Assembly: GCA_050953285.1 (NCBI GenBank)
Contig: JBMNMK010000002.1
Location: 1,426,001-1,490,000, forward strand
Direction: 5' to 3'
Length of the DNA stretch: 64,000 bases
DNA from: Olsenella_K sp050953285
GTDB lineage: Bacteria; Actinomycetota; Coriobacteriia; Coriobacteriales; Atopobiaceae
Shown: piece by piece, positions 63,468 through 64,000 of the stretch
Layout: each line of letters begins with the position of its first letter
Position numbering within the stretch: the first letter of the stretch is position 1
Notes under the pieces: model-generated
What the model was told of the DNA's origin: nothing
What the model saw: only the letters and a program-made list of their open reading frames with translations
The model's database searches: none
Translations under genes and position numbers: made by a program

Positions 63468-64000
63468 TTACGGCTTAACAACCACGGAAGCTTCAAGCTG
63501 CTTGCCAGCGATGGCGTACATATTGGAGACTTCTCCTACTGCCAGCTTGTCACTCAGGTTGTAGTAGTTGAGGCAGATGCCGCATGCCAAAATCTCTACA
63601 CCTGCATCCTGAAGGGCCTTGAGGTCATCAAGGGCAGGTGAACCCTCGCACACCATGCGGACACCAGTGTTGTAGAACAGCATCGTGGACGGCAACACGT
63701 CTTCTTGCGTGAGTGAATAGATGAAGTTCTTAAGCAAGCTGTGGCCCAGCTCCTCATCACCAACACCCATTTGGTCAGAAGATATAACAACAACCACCTT
63801 GCTCTTGGAAGGATCTGCAAAATCCGCATCTGCCTCGGTTGCTGGTGCCTCATTGCCGGTCACAGTCGTGGTGACCTCAAAGGTGCCATCTTCAAGATTT
63901 TTGGTCTCAGAGCCGTAACCCTTATCAGAAGCAAGCTTGGTGAGATTTTTCACCGCAGTCTCGTTGTCTACCTTGGTAATAACAGAGCCTGCACCACTGA
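63468..64000 (-). CDS. yedF: YedF-type selenium/sulfur-metabolism protein, partial
   Basis: At least 177 residues; the gene runs off the window end, so the N-terminal TusA/SirA-like domain is only partly visible (its end reads AVKNLTKLASDKGYG). The visible C-terminal domain has KVVVVISSDQMGVGDEELGH, MLFYNTGVRMVCEGSP and the Cys pair in EILACGICLNYYNL, all typical of the YedF family tied to selenium use. The ATG at 63953 is internal. It is upstream of the desulfurase-like gene in the same direction. The rest of the selenium genes are outside the window. Confidence 0.88.
   Translation of the reverse strand, partial: SGAGSVITKVDNETAVKNLTKLASDKGYGSETKNLEDGTFEVTTTVTGNEAPATEADADFADPSKSKVVVVISSDQMGVGDEELGHSLLKNFIYSLTQEDVLPSTMLFYNTGVRMVCEGSPALDDLKALQDAGVEILACGICLNYYNLSDKLAVGEVSNMYAIAGKQLEASVVVKP

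Overview
The window looks like a chromosomal segment of a moderately GC-rich, anaerobic, host-associated actinobacterium of the class Coriobacteriia, most likely Atopobiaceae (an Atopobium/Lancefieldella/Olsenella relative). This is inference. It rests on [FeFe]-hydrogenase maturation GTPase HydF, PPi-type phosphofructokinase, a Ski2-like helicase of DUF3516 type, HelD, a YedF/desulfurase pair, sortase-type surface proteins with LSYTG and VPQTG signals, and a type I-E CRISPR repeat. No rRNA or tRNA gene is visible.

Layout. 0.2-6 kb: co-oriented metabolic genes (GNAT-like protein, spermidine-synthase-like methyltransferase, EamA exporter, esterase-like protein whose nucleophile Ser is Asp, GNAT enzyme, nickel lactate racemase LarA). 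6-12.4 kb: a sucrose locus with divergent GH32 hydrolase and LacI-type regulator, then a one-protein PTS permease (EIIBCA) and a fructokinase, with operator-like palindromes at both control regions. 12.5-14.2 kb: old-yellow-enzyme oxidoreductase and a C_GCAxxG_C_C protein. 14.3-18.9 kb: a decaying accessory island holding gene relics, a surface protein gene broken at both ends, phage structural-gene fragments, one solitary type I-E CRISPR repeat and a transposase relic.

19-26.4 kb: housekeeping genes (HIT protein, DUF3516 helicase, HelD, EngB, HydF). 26.5-30.3 kb: a leucine-rich-repeat sortase substrate flanked by ~360-bp direct repeats; a partial inverted third copy lies at 8.8 kb and a decayed fourth at 29.8 kb. 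30.4-36.2 kb: oligoendopeptidase F, a soft-metal P-type ATPase with a readable promoter and ArsR/SmtB-like operator, RsmJ and a BASS transporter. 36.2-43.1 kb: one minus-strand operon (response regulator, sensor kinase, DltA-, DltC-, DltB-like proteins, SGNH protein, small acidic protein), probably a stress-responsive cell-envelope D-alanylation or esterification system.

43.3-64 kb: CstA transporter, GNAT + LOR/SDH-domain enzyme + AI-2E exporter, YqhA protein, two tandem YhgE/Pip proteins, LOG-family protein, thiol peroxidase, flavodoxin, PPi-PFK, HAD phosphatase, MGMT-like protein, ZIP transporter, MetE-like enzyme, cysteine desulfurase-like enzyme and a YedF protein cut by the window end.

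Beyond the genes, three patterns stand out. The 9-mer GGGCGAKAA occurs at least 25 times where about one would be expected. Many spacers are built from short, locally different degenerate tandem repeats. The repeat element that brackets the LRR surface gene carries CTCCATGAA boxes in both orientations.
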